A DNA stretch of 20,027 nt from Alphaproteobacteria bacterium (GTDB taxonomy: Bacteria; Pseudomonadota; Alphaproteobacteria; Micavibrionales; UBA2020): assembly GCA_029266795.1 (NCBI GenBank), contig JAQSWE010000010.1:1-20027 (forward strand). The letters run 5' to 3'. Shown here one piece after another: positions 1 through 7,200 of this stretch. The number at the start of each line of letters is the position of its first letter. The stretch's first letter is position 1. The notes under the pieces were generated by a model, which had not been told where the DNA came from, made no database searches, and was given only the letters and a program-made list of their open reading frames with translations. Position numbers and translations under genes: made by a program.

Positions 1-743
1 TCGATTTCTTTTTTGACGGCGATGACCTGGTCGGGCGGCAGTTTTTCTTCCAGCTTCAGGCACAGCTTGAAGGCGGAGTTGCGGATGCGCTTGTTGTCAC
101 CGTTGGTGGCCGCGATGCGGAACCATTTATAGGCGGCAAGGTGGTCTGATTTCAAATCGTAGGTCGTGCCTTTGGACCCTTGGAAATTGTGGATGGCGTA
201 AAAGAACGCGCCCGTCTGGTCGCCCATGCGGGCCGCGCGTTCGAACCAGCCGATCGCAAGGCGGGTGTTGAGCGAGACGCCCATGCCGCTCTGGTACATC
301 GTGGCGATGGCGACCATGCCTTCGGTGTTGCCGAGCATGGCGGCGCGGTGATAGAGGCTGAAGGCTTCCCGCATATCGGTCGTGACGCCATTGCCGAGCT
401 GGTACATGTTGCCGAGCAGCATCATGCCGCGCACATCGCCGTATTCGGCGAGCGGGCGTAGATCGGCAATCGCCTTCATCCAGTCGCCGCGGTCATAGGC
501 GCGCTTGCCGCGGGCATAGGCTTCCTCGCGCAGCTTGTTGGGGTCGACGGGCGGCTTGGTCGCGGCGGGTCCTGTCGGGGTCGCAACCGGCGCCGCTTCT
601 TTCTTCGTCGCGGCATCCTTGGCCGATACGGGCGCTTCCGCCGCAGGCTTCGCGCCGGGCGTCGTGACTTGCGATGACGCGAGCGCGGGCGCGGCGATAA
701 AGGCGAGGATCGAGAAGCTGGTCAGGAAAAACGGGCGCGACAT
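1..743 (-). CDS. Secreted Sel1-repeat protein (3' end beyond window)
   Basis: Reading leftward from an ATG at 743, the frame stays open to the window edge, giving 247 residues with the C-terminus missing. The N-terminus is a clear signal peptide: a short basic start, a hydrophobic stretch at residues 5-18, and a likely cleavage after PALA (residue 22), so export to the periplasm is expected. A low-complexity Ala/Pro/Lys/Thr linker covers about residues 25-68. From about 75 to 220 come Sel1-like (TPR-related) repeats with the family pattern, for example LGNMYQLGNGV, AFSLYHRAAMLGN, YQSGMGV and GWFERAARMGD. Such repeats bind proteins; no catalytic motif is visible. GGAG nine bases before the ATG supports this start. 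It diverges from the phage-tail genes and looks like a host gene, not part of them. The specific partner or pathway cannot be read from sequence. Confidence 0.85.
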   Translation of the reverse strand, partial: MSRPFFLTSFSILAFIAAPALASSQVTTPGAKPAAEAPVSAKDAATKKEAAPVATPTGPAATKPPVDPNKLREEAYARGKRAYDRGDWMKAIADLRPLAEYGDVRGMMLLGNMYQLGNGVTTDMREAFSLYHRAAMLGNTEGMVAIATMYQSGMGVSLNTRLAIGWFERAARMGDQTGAFFYAIHNFQGSKGTTYDLKSDHLAAYKWFRIAATNGDNKRIRNSAFKLCLKLEEKLPPDQVIAVKKEI

Positions 744-775
744 GAAATAAGGCTCCAACAAAGGTGTCTTTTACC

Positions 776-804
776 AAATTAAGCCTTTTGCGCGACAAAT
801 TCAA
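776..804 (-). promoter_or_regulatory. Candidate sigma70-type promoter for the Sel1 gene
   Basis: On the minus strand TTGAAT (799-804) and TAATTT (776-781) are separated by 17 bases and lie about 35 bases upstream of the Sel1 ATG. The -35 match is good and the -10 is weak. On the opposite strand of the same 79-base gap I find only a poor candidate (TTTACC, 18 bases, GACAAA at 770-799) that could serve the tail genes. Confidence 0.35.
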
Positions 805-822
805 ATCGAGAAGGATGAAATA

Positions 823-1233
823 ATGCCGCAGGACAGTTTATGGCCGGTGCAGACCGCGATCTATGGGGTGCTGACGGGCGCAAGCGCGCTGACTGCGCAG
901 CTGGCGGACGGCGCGGACAGCGTGTTCGACCATGTGCCGCAGGGATCGGCTTTTCCCTATATCGTGATGGGCGGCTGCGTCGCGCAACCGTTGGAGACGC
1001 AAAGCGGTGGCGGCTGCGATACCGTGATCGACATCCATGCCTATAGCCGCGCGCTGGGCATGAAGGAAGCGAAGGCGCTCATGGCCGCCGTTTCCGACGC
1101 GCTGCACAGCCAGCATTTTGCCGCGGCGGGGCAGCGGCTGGTTTTTTGCCGCCTGATCTCGCAGGAGCTGCGGCAGGAGGGGGAGACGCGCCACGGCATT
1201 TCCCGTTTCCGCATCATCACCGAACCCGTTTAA
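823..1233 (+). CDS. DUF3168 tail terminator / tail completion protein (GTA gp8-like)
   Basis: The protein has 136 residues, the normal size for DUF3168. It shows the family layout: an N-terminal helix beginning near LWPVQTAIYGVL, the FDHVPQGSAFPYIVMGG block (about residues 38-55) that marks these proteins, a beta strand around TVIDIHAYSR, a helix AKALMAAVSDAL, and a C-terminal strand HGISRFRIITEP. Family members cap the tail tube and form the joint to the head connector. A strong ribosome site (GAGAAGGA, 808-815) sits seven bases before the ATG. It is the first gene of the module. In phages and GTAs the gene just upstream is normally a head-tail adaptor, and here that neighbour is missing. 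The role is assigned from family resemblance and gene order together. Confidence 0.85.
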   Translation: MPQDSLWPVQTAIYGVLTGASALTAQLADGADSVFDHVPQGSAFPYIVMGGCVAQPLETQSGGGCDTVIDIHAYSRALGMKEAKALMAAVSDALHSQHFAAAGQRLVFCRLISQELRQEGETRHGISRFRIITEPV

Positions 1234-1244
1234 GGAGAAAGACA

Positions 1245-1661
1245 ATGCCAAGCCAGAATGGCCGCGACCTGTTGCTGAAAATCGGCGACGGGGGCGCGCC
1301 TGAATCCTTTGCCGCGCTGGGCGCGGCGCGCACCACATCCATGAGCATCAACAACCGCCCCGCCGATGCCACCACCATGGATGCGGGCGGAATTCAAAAA
1401 TTAATCGCCGCCGCCGGTGTGCAAGATATGCAGGTGCGGCTGGACGGGCTGTTCAAGGATGCCGCGGCGGAAGAATTGTTGCGCGCGGCGGCGTTCAACC
1501 GCACGGCCAACAATTACGAACTGTGTTTTCCGAATGGCGGCAAATATGCGGCTTGCTTCGTCATCAGCGAATATGCGCGGGGCGGCAGTTATGACGGGCT
1601 GGAAAGTTTCTCGGTGACGCTGCTGCGCAGCGGGGCCGGCACATATACAGGTGGCGCATGA
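1245..1661 (+). CDS. Major tail (tube) protein, TP901-1/GTA gp9 type
   Basis: The protein has 138 residues. It begins MPSQNGRDLLLKIGD, a common opening of this tube-protein family, in which the N-terminal segment reads 'GRDLLLKIGD..... FAALGAARTTSMSINN'. Further family-like blocks are the short DATTMDAGG stretch, the central VRLDGLFKDAAAEELLR segment and the C-terminal strand LESFSVTLLRSGAGTYTGG. These proteins form stacked hexameric rings making the tail tube. AGGAGA (1234-1239) five bases before the ATG selects this start over longer in-frame ATGs inside the preceding gene. The stop overlaps the next start (ATGA, 1658-1661), implying translational coupling. The position right after DUF3168 matches RcGTA and many siphophages. 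Confidence 0.85.
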   Translation: MPSQNGRDLLLKIGDGGAPESFAALGAARTTSMSINNRPADATTMDAGGIQKLIAAAGVQDMQVRLDGLFKDAAAEELLRAAAFNRTANNYELCFPNGGKYAACFVISEYARGGSYDGLESFSVTLLRSGAGTYTGGA

Positions 1662-1981
1662 AGGATAGCATGACCCTGCCCGGCATCCATTGCAGCTACG
1701 CCCTGCCCGTCACGCTGGCGCTGGTCGCGGCGCTGGAGGAAAAGACGACGGTATTAAAAGCCGCCGAGCAATTGGTAGCGCGGGACATGAAGCTGGCCGA
1801 CATATTGGAGCATTTGCGCGCCTGTTACACGCTGGCAGGATGCGAGACGCCGCGCGAACAGCTGGACACATACTTACTGACACAATCCCCTGCCCTGCTG
1901 CTGGCAGAAATCCTCTGCGCGGTGCTGGCACCCGCATCTGCTATGGGAGCGCTTACATCGGGGGAGGAGAGAGGCGCATAG
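1658..1981 (+). CDS. GTA gp10-family tail assembly chaperone
   Basis: The protein has 107 residues and belongs by pattern to the 'gene transfer agent family protein' group (GTA gp10, DUF3356-like). Shared features are the N-terminal strand pair leading into LALVAALEEKTTVLKAAEQL, a segment KLADILEHLRACYTLAG in place of the family's 'adlv.vl...lr.aG', and a helical C-terminus. In tails such proteins act as chaperones for the tape measure, comparable to the lambda G/GT pair. The start overlaps the stop of the tube gene by four bases. Its 3' end carries an unusually purine-rich run (1960-1974) inside the coding sequence, discussed separately. Assignment rests on moderate sequence similarity plus position between tube gene and second chaperone. 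Confidence 0.7.
   Translation: MKDSMTLPGIHCSYALPVTLALVAALEEKTTVLKAAEQLVARDMKLADILEHLRACYTLAGCETPREQLDTYLLTQSPALLLAEILCAVLAPASAMGALTSGEERGA
1960..1974 (+). promoter_or_regulatory. Strong Shine-Dalgarno-like run at the end of the gp10 gene
   Basis: GGGGGAGGAGAGAGG lies just before the gp10 stop (1979-1981). It is the strongest SD-like sequence in the module. The first ATG behind it (1982) opens only 19 codons in the wrong frame. The conserved chaperone frame has its first ATG at 2008, 33 bases downstream, too far for normal spacing. It may therefore support coupling, start at a rare codon (ATA at 1978), or stimulate recoding from gp10 into the -1 frame. Confidence 0.5.
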
Positions 1982-2007
1982 ATGTCACATCTCTGCGCCG
2001 GTTTTTC

Positions 2008-2178
2008 ATGGGCGTGCTCGGCTGGACGCCGGACACATTGAAACACGCGGTATTGCCCGATCTTTGCGATGCCTATCTGGGCCATGCGCACTGGCACGGC
2101 ATCGCGCCGAAGCCGACACCCACCAAGGAATTCATGGCCGCGATGCTGCGGCAATTTCCCGACAGGAAAGGAACATAG
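2008..2178 (+). CDS. Second small tail assembly chaperone (rcc01693-like), start uncertain
   Basis: From ATG 2008 the product is 56 residues. The conserved-looking part begins earlier in the same frame: SLRRFFMGVLGWTPDTLKHAVLPDLCDAYLG resembles the short alphaproteobacterial GTA chaperones that read roughly 'LMRLGLGVLRLPPaeFW.LTP.EL..AL.G'. A second helix, TPTKEFMAAMLRQFPD, ends the protein. Its place between the gp10-like chaperone and the tape-measure gene is that of RcGTA rcc01693. The ATG at 2008 has no Shine-Dalgarno sequence, and no ATG, GTG or TTG precedes it in frame near the end of gp10. The frame is open back to 1690, that is across nearly all of gp10, so the protein may instead be made from a nonstandard start near 1978 or as a gp10 fusion by frameshifting. 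Confidence 0.55.
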   Translation: MGVLGWTPDTLKHAVLPDLCDAYLGHAHWHGIAPKPTPTKEFMAAMLRQFPDRKGT

Positions 2179-2181
2179 GAT

Positions 2182-2478
2182 ATGAGCGAGTTACAGGACA
2201 TCATCACGCAGGAACTGGCGAAGCTGCTGCGGCAGGAAATGGCCGCGGGGATTGCGACCGCCTTCGCGGGACGCAATGCGCAGAACGCCGCCACCAATAT
2301 CGTGATTCACAACAATACCAGCGCGCAAATCGGCGTATCGGAAACGGGTGCCTTCGACCAGAAGACGCTGGAAATCACCATCGATCAAATGGTCGCCAAT
2401 TCGCTGGTGCGCGGGCGTGAAACGGGGGGCGTGCTGCGCTCCCTCTTCGGCCTGGTGCCGACGCTGATCGGGCGATAG
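2182..2478 (+). CDS. Miniature tape-measure-like protein (TMP C-terminal domain only)
   Basis: The product has 98 residues. It occupies the tape-measure slot, between the chaperones and the distal tail genes. The N-terminal third (MSELQDIITQELAKLLRQEM) is an amphipathic helix. The rest (residues 36-98) resembles the extreme C-terminus of siphophage tape measures: a strand NIVIHNNTSAQIGV, an ITIDQMVANSLVRG helix and a closing GVLRSLFGLVPTLIGR. Full-length tape measures have several hundred residues, and RcGTA's short one about 220. The long helical, hydrophobic middle is absent here, and no other frame between 1245 and 3829 could encode it. GGAAC and AGGAT motifs precede the ATG. Either an internal deletion fused the two ends, or this is a specialised minimal version. 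The end-domain likeness is from memory of the family, not a search. Confidence 0.6.
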   Translation: MSELQDIITQELAKLLRQEMAAGIATAFAGRNAQNAATNIVIHNNTSAQIGVSETGAFDQKTLEITIDQMVANSLVRGRETGGVLRSLFGLVPTLIGR

Positions 2479-2490
2479 GAGGATCACAAC

Positions 2491-2841
2491 ATGCCGATAT
2501 GGCCGGAAACACTGCCGCAATCGCCGCTATCCGACGGGATGATCGAAACCCCCGCCGATGTATTGGTGCGCACGAACATGGATACAGGACCTGCGAAGTT
2601 TCGCCCGCGCACCAGCGCCGGCGTTGGCAGGCTTGCCCTTTCCTACATCATGAGCCGCGCGGAGGTGGAGACCTTGAGCGATTTTTTCAACGATGATTTG
2701 CTGTGGGGCGCATTGAGTTTTTCCTTCCCGCATCCGCGTCTGGAAGAACCGGTCGACTGCCGCTTTAAACAGCCGCCGCGTTACGCGCCCATCAACGGCG
2801 AATTTTTCCGCGTGTCGATGGAGCTGGAGGTGATGCCATGA
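2491..2841 (+). CDS. Small tail protein of siphophage type (WP..LP family), function unknown
   Basis: The product has 116 residues and starts MPIWPETLPQSPLSDGMIE, an opening shared by a family of about 110-120-residue proteins found between the tape measure and DUF1833 in proteobacterial prophages. Typical blocks follow: VRTNMDTGPAKFRPRTSAGV, a segment where a residue pair 'YIMSRAEVETLSDFFND' forms a helix, LWGALSFSFPHPRLEEPVDCRF, and the final strand FFRVSMELEVMP. Position suggests a distal-tail or baseplate part, the slot held by DUF2460 (gp12) in RcGTA but with only about half its length. The ribosome site AGGAGGAT (2476-2483) is excellent. The stop overlaps the next start by ATGA. I know of no experimentally defined role for this family. 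Confidence 0.65.
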   Translation: MPIWPETLPQSPLSDGMIETPADVLVRTNMDTGPAKFRPRTSAGVGRLALSYIMSRAEVETLSDFFNDDLLWGALSFSFPHPRLEEPVDCRFKQPPRYAPINGEFFRVSMELEVMP

Positions 2842-3311
2842 GCCGCAATACCGGCCTTGCCGCGCGCACGGCGCTGAATGCATCGGGCACGGGCGAAGTG
2901 TTCCTGATATTACTGACGCTATCGCATCCGCACCTGCCGGAGCCGATCCGTGTGACGAGCGATGCGGTTGTAACGATAAGCCGGGAACAGGTGTTCTCGC
3001 CCTTTCCCTTCGACCTGACTTTGCCGGATGATGCAGAGGGCGCGTCGCCCGAAGCGCGGCTCTCGATCGACAATGTGGACCGGCGCGTGGTGCTGGCCAT
3101 CCGGTCGCTGCAATCGGCAGCCTATGTGCTGATCGAAATCGTGCGCGCGGATGAACCCGATGTTATCGAAGCAAAGTTCGAAGATTTCCGCCTGACGAAC
3201 GTATCTTACGATTCGCAAGTTGTGGCGGGAAACCTCACGATCGAGGACTTCATTTCGGAGCCATTTCCGGCCGCAATATTCTCGCCGGGACTATTTCCGG
3301 GCCTCTTCTAA
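2838..3311 (+). CDS. DUF1833 family tail protein
   Basis: The product has 157 residues, the usual length for DUF1833. Recognisable features in order are an N-terminal helix ending LNASGTGEVFLILLTLSHPHLPEPIRV, the SDAVVTISREQVFSPFPFDLTLPDD block, the marker RLSIDNVDRRVVLAIRSL (about residues 74-92), VLIEIVRADEPDVIEAKFEDFRLTNVSYD, and a conserved ending with IEDFISEPFPAAIFSPGLFPGLF. These genes sit immediately before NlpC/P60 and tip-protein genes in many siphophages, so a distal tail or hub role is likely, in place of the DUF2163 hub protein of GTAs. Here an extra gene separates it from the peptidase. It is translationally coupled to the upstream gene by a four-base overlap. Family membership is strong; the molecular role is unproven. 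Confidence 0.85.
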   Translation: MSRNTGLAARTALNASGTGEVFLILLTLSHPHLPEPIRVTSDAVVTISREQVFSPFPFDLTLPDDAEGASPEARLSIDNVDRRVVLAIRSLQSAAYVLIEIVRADEPDVIEAKFEDFRLTNVSYDSQVVAGNLTIEDFISEPFPAAIFSPGLFPGLF

Positions 3312-3472
3312 ACCACTGTTAAGATTGGGGTATTTTGGGTCGTTTACGTTACTTTTATTTTTCTTATGGTAAAATTTGTAAAGCTGGCATACGATAATAG
3401 AAATCATGTAAAACATTCGGGCGACCGACAGTTTACGTACCGAACAACGGCAGGTGTGAGGGGTATTATATA
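3312..3472 (+). promoter_or_regulatory. AT-rich leader of the inserted gene, probable own promoter
   Basis: This 161-base gap is far more AT-rich than the surrounding tail genes and is the only large gap in the module. It contains T- and A-rich tracts (3341-3380), GATAAT at 3393-3398, and two copies of GTTTACGT (near 3340 and 3430). No -35/-10 pair has ideal spacing, so the exact promoter is not assigned. The composition and the terminator after the gene suggest independent transcription. Confidence 0.45.
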
Positions 3473-3748
3473 ATGACAAAGCAGTCCCAGTTTTTCGCGA
3501 ATGCTTCGGGCAACGGTTTCGGTTCAGGCGACTTCCTGACCAGCTCGCTCGAATTGGCGTTTGCGGATACGCGCAAAGGTTTTGACGCTCCCACCCAGCA
3601 ACTGGTCGCCAAGATGACCGATTACGTTGCCGCGAACCCGGACACCACGAATTCCGAACGCTTCAACAAATACGTTGAAAAGATCACCCCGGCTGCAAAA
3701 GCAACCACCGCGCCGCGCGCGACTGCCAAGCCCGGATCGAGCATGTAA
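3473..3748 (+). CDS. Moron-like small protein of unknown function inside the tail operon
   Basis: The product has 91 residues and I do not recognise it. It has no signal peptide or membrane segment. The N-terminus is Ser/Gly/Asn/Phe-rich (SQFFANASGNGFGSGDF), a helical centre covers about residues 24-70 (SSLELAFADTRKGF, QQLVAKMTDYVA, RFNKYVEKI), and the last 20 residues are Ala/Thr/Lys/Pro-rich and probably disordered. GAGGGG eight bases before the ATG is a good ribosome site. The gene lies between DUF1833 and NlpC/P60, which are usually adjacent, and carries its own AT-rich leader and an intrinsic terminator. That is the layout of a phage 'moron': a passenger gene expressed separately from the structural operon. 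It could encode immunity, a regulator, a toxin or a particle decoration; sequence alone does not decide. Confidence 0.75.
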   Translation: MTKQSQFFANASGNGFGSGDFLTSSLELAFADTRKGFDAPTQQLVAKMTDYVAANPDTTNSERFNKYVEKITPAAKATTAPRATAKPGSSM

Positions 3749-3772
3749 TTTAAAAGTTTCTTCCCGAAAAAG

Positions 3773-3799
3773 AACCCGCCCTTACCCGGCGGGTTTTTT
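3773..3799 (+). terminator. Intrinsic terminator after the inserted gene
   Basis: AACCCGCC (3773-3780) pairs perfectly with GGCGGGTT (3788-3795) around a seven-base loop, and the T run continues to 3799. It starts 25 bases after the stop at 3748. It would end transcripts of the inserted gene and could also attenuate transcription from the upstream tail genes into the peptidase and tip genes, which have no obvious promoter of their own. Confidence 0.85.
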
Positions 3800-3828
3800 C
3801 TTGTCCGAAATTCAAAGGATCATCTTTC

Positions 3829-4242
3829 ATGCCCGTCCCGATCTGGGCGGGGCGATATATCGGCCTGCCTTTCACGGAGCACGGGCGCGACCGCGGCGGC
3901 ATCGACTGCTGGGGGCTCGTGCGTCTCGCGCTGCTGGAGCAGTTCAGTATATCGCTGCCGTCGCTTGCCCATGAATACCGACGCACCAGCGATGCCACGC
4001 GCATATCGGACCTTGTGACGCGCGAGATCCCGCGATGGGAGCGCATCGATGCGGGGCTGGAGCGCTGCGGCGATGTGATCGTGCTGCGGCTGCAGGGGCG
4101 TCCCATGCATGTGGGCCTCGTGCTGGGCGACGGGCAGATGCTGCATGTGGAACATGGTATCGATTCCGCGATCGAGAAATACCGCGGCCAAAAATGGCAG
4201 GACCGCATTTACGGCTTTTACCGCCACATACATCAGAGTTAA
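3829..4242 (+). CDS. NlpC/P60 tail-associated cell-wall peptidase
   Basis: The protein has 137 residues, the normal size for phage/GTA gp14-type P60 peptidases, which cut peptide cross-links in peptidoglycan during tail penetration or tip assembly (lambda gpK relatives). The catalytic cysteine is C27 in GGIDCWGLVRLALL. The histidine is H94 in MHVGLVLGDG, and H106 in MLHVEHG is the likely third member. The N-terminus WAGRYIGLPFTEHGRD and the closing YRGQKWQDRIYGFYRH are also typical. AAGGA ten bases before the ATG supports the start. It lies three bases upstream of the tip-protein gene, the usual order. All three catalytic positions are present, so it should be active. It follows a terminator, so its transcription needs readthrough or an unseen promoter. 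Confidence 0.9.
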   Translation: MPVPIWAGRYIGLPFTEHGRDRGGIDCWGLVRLALLEQFSISLPSLAHEYRRTSDATRISDLVTREIPRWERIDAGLERCGDVIVLRLQGRPMHVGLVLGDGQMLHVEHGIDSAIEKYRGQKWQDRIYGFYRHIHQS

Positions 4243-4245
4243 AAA

Positions 4246-7200
4246 ATGACAGACATCAACGTGACACTCGCGCCGCATCCCTTTGCGGCGGAGCGGATTA
4301 CTGCGCAGTTTCCGGCGGGCGCGACAGTTGCCGATATCGCCGCCGGCATGAGTGGCGGCTTGCGCGGCGCATTCCTGCATGCATGGCTGGACGGACATTA
4401 TATCCCACGCGAAAACTGGCCGCATTTGCGCCCGAAGGCTGGCACGGTGCTGACGATCCGCGCCGTGCCGATGGGCGGCGGCGGGTCGAAGAACCCGCTG
4501 CGCACCATCCTGTCGCTCGCGCTGACCGCCGTGATGCCGCAACTGGGCGCGGGGCTGCTGGGCGCCTTCGGCGCAGCGGCGGGGAGCATCACGGGCAAGC
4601 TGCTAACGACAGGTTTAAGTCTTGTCGGCAAGCTGGCGCTGAACGCGCTGGCCCCGCCCGGCCGCCCGCGTTTGTCATCGCAGAAGGAAAGCCCGACGCT
4701 GTTTATTCAGGGCGCGCAGAACCGCGCACAACCCTTTGGCCGCGTGCCGCGCGTGCTGGGCCGTCACCGTTTCGTGCCGCCCTTCGGCGCGCTGCCCTAT
4801 ACCGAAACCGTCGGGTCCGATCAATACTTGCGCCTGCTATTCGTCTGGGGCTATGGCCCGCTGAAAATTACCGACCTGAAAATCGGCGAGACGCCGCTGT
4901 CGTCTTTCGAGGGTGTGGAGATCGAAACACGTGAAGGATACCCCGATGACGCACCGCTGACACTGTACAGCAACAGCGTGTTGCAAAACGACCTTGGCGC
5001 GGCGGCAACGCAGGCGACCGGTTATATCACCCGCACCACCGAAGCCGATGCCGATGAAATCGGCGTCGATATTACCCTGCCGCGCGGACTGGTGAAGTTC
5101 GGTGGGGGCGGCGGGCGGTTGCCGGCATCGGTGCGGATCGAGGTGCAATATGCGCTGGCCGGCACGAACAGTTGGAGCGCAGGGTCCGAGGATTTCACCG
5201 GCCATGCCGCGCGGGAATTGGCGTTAGGCGTAAAACCTGCCCCCTATCGCACCAAGGATGGCAGCAGCGTCGCGATGCGCGTCGACCGCGTGGTGCTGGA
5301 TGCGGCGAGCGCAGCTTTGTCGATCATACGCGGCACGGTGTTCCGCATCGGCGTGGATGACGGGGAAGCGGAAGTTCCCGCGATCCCCGCGAATAAAATT
5401 CCGCTGGCACGAATCGCGCGGCGGTCGGACGGCAGCGATATTATTGCTCCGGAAGATATCACGGACGAACGCGACCCGACCATCTTCGGTGTCAATTTTG
5501 AAACGGAAAACGACTTTGCTGTGACGGCGGATGCGGAGGCCAACAAGCTGAACATCGCCGCAGGCGGGCTGCAATTCCCCGGTATCGAAATTACCGGTAA
5601 GCAGACATCGGCCTTGCGGGAAACCGTCACCTTCAAAGTCCCTAAGGGACAATATGATGTGCGTGTGCGCCGCATGACGGCGGATGCTGATGACAGCAAC
5701 CGCATTTTCGATGAAACAGTGTGGACGGCGCTGCGTACCATCCGCTACGCCTATCCGGTGCGGATGCCGAACCTTGCGATGACCGCGCTTCGCATCAAGG
5801 CGACGGGGCAGCTGAACGGGCTGATCGACCGCTTCAACGGCGTGGTGTCGTCGATCCTGCCCGATTGGGACGGGGAAAACTGGGTGGTGCAGGAAACCGC
5901 CAATCCGGCCGCGCTGTTCCGCCATGTCTTGCAAGGCAGCGCCAACGCGCGGCCCTTAAGCGATTCACGCCTTGACCTGCCGCGATTGCAGGAATGGCAC
6001 GAGGCCTGTGCCGCTGCGGGTCGCAGCTTCAACATGGTGGTCGATTACGATATTTCGGTGCGGGAGATGCTGCACAGCATCGCGGCCACGGGCCGCGCAA
6101 GCCCGACTTTGCTGGACGGCAAATGGGGCGTGGTGGAGGACCGCGCGCAGAGCGTACCTATCCAACACTTCACGCCGCGCAACAGTTACGGGTTCGAGGG
6201 GCGCAAGGAATTCGACGATCTGCCGAGCGGATTGCGCGTGCGGTTCATCAACCGCGCCAAGGGCTGGCTGCAGGACGAGCGGCTGGTTTATGACGACGGT
6301 TATGACGAGACGAATACGCAAGCGTATGAGTCGCTGGAACTGCCGGGCGTGACCGACGCGCAGCAGGCCTGGCGCGACGGGCGGTATCATATCGCAACCG
6401 CGCGCCTGCGGCCTGAAACCTACAGCTTTTCCTGCGATATCGAGCATATCGTCTGCACGCGCGGCGACCTGATCCGCTTTTCGCATGACGTGCCGCTGTT
6501 CGGCCTGATGACGGGGCGCGTGAAATCGGTGTTAACCGATGGCGCAAACACGATCGGCGTTGTACTGGATGCCATCGTTTCGATGGAAAGCGGCAAGACC
6601 TATGCCATCCGGTTCAGGAGGGCGGACGGGGCGACGATGGTGACGACCGTGCAGACGGTGGCGGGGAACACCAAAGAACTTCTTTTTGTATCCCCTGTCG
6701 CCGATAGGCCAGCAGCAGATGACCTCGCCATGTTCGGCGAGGCGGGACTGGAAAGCGTGGAGCTGGTCGTCAAGGCGATCGTGCCGCAGCGCGACCTGTC
6801 GGCGCGCATCACTTGTGTCGATGCCGCGCCGGGCGTTCATGCGGCGGATACGGGCAGCATTCCGGCCTTCAACAGCCATGTGACCGTACCAGCCGAATTG
6901 CAGCGCCCGCCCGTGCCGGTCCTGAACGAAATACAATCGGGGGAGGAAGCGTTGATCCGCAATACCGACGGGTCGCTGCAAACGCGCATCCTGATCACGC
7001 TGCAGGCACCGCCGCGATCCGGCCTGACGCCGCAGGTGCTGATCCGCGCGCGGGATGAAACAGGTTTCCGCCCTGCCGAAATCGCGGCACAGGCGGGCGG
7101 ACGCATTTCCGTGACAGATGTGGCGGAGGGCGAAACCTATGACCTGCAAATCCGCTATGCCACCACGGCTGGCTATGTGTCGGAAGCGCTGCTGATATCC

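Noticed and set aside
493..804. Minus-strand frame of 103 codons starting upstream of the Sel1 gene
   Set aside because: Overlaps the signal-peptide and linker region of the Sel1 protein in another frame; the Sel1 frame has a signal peptide, ribosome site and recognisable repeats.
744..822. att-like direct repeat or LexA box at the start of the tail module
   Set aside because: No sequence of useful length in this gap recurs near 10805, and no GTTC-N7-GTTC is present.
1739..1763. Slippery heptamer for -1 frameshifting in the gp10 gene (A-rich GAAAAG and TTAAAA runs)
   Set aside because: Neither fits X-XXY-YYZ in the gp10 reading frame, so no slip site is annotated.
3820..4542. Minus-strand frame of 240 codons opposite the peptidase gene
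   Set aside because: Antisense shadow with His/Arg-rich composition and no ribosome site; the plus strand carries the NlpC/P60 motifs.
4035..4934. Open plus-strand frame of 299 codons across the peptidase and tip-protein genes
   Set aside because: It is an alternative-frame shadow in GC-rich DNA: Arg/Ala-rich, no ribosome site, and overlaps two genes with clear families and catalytic residues.
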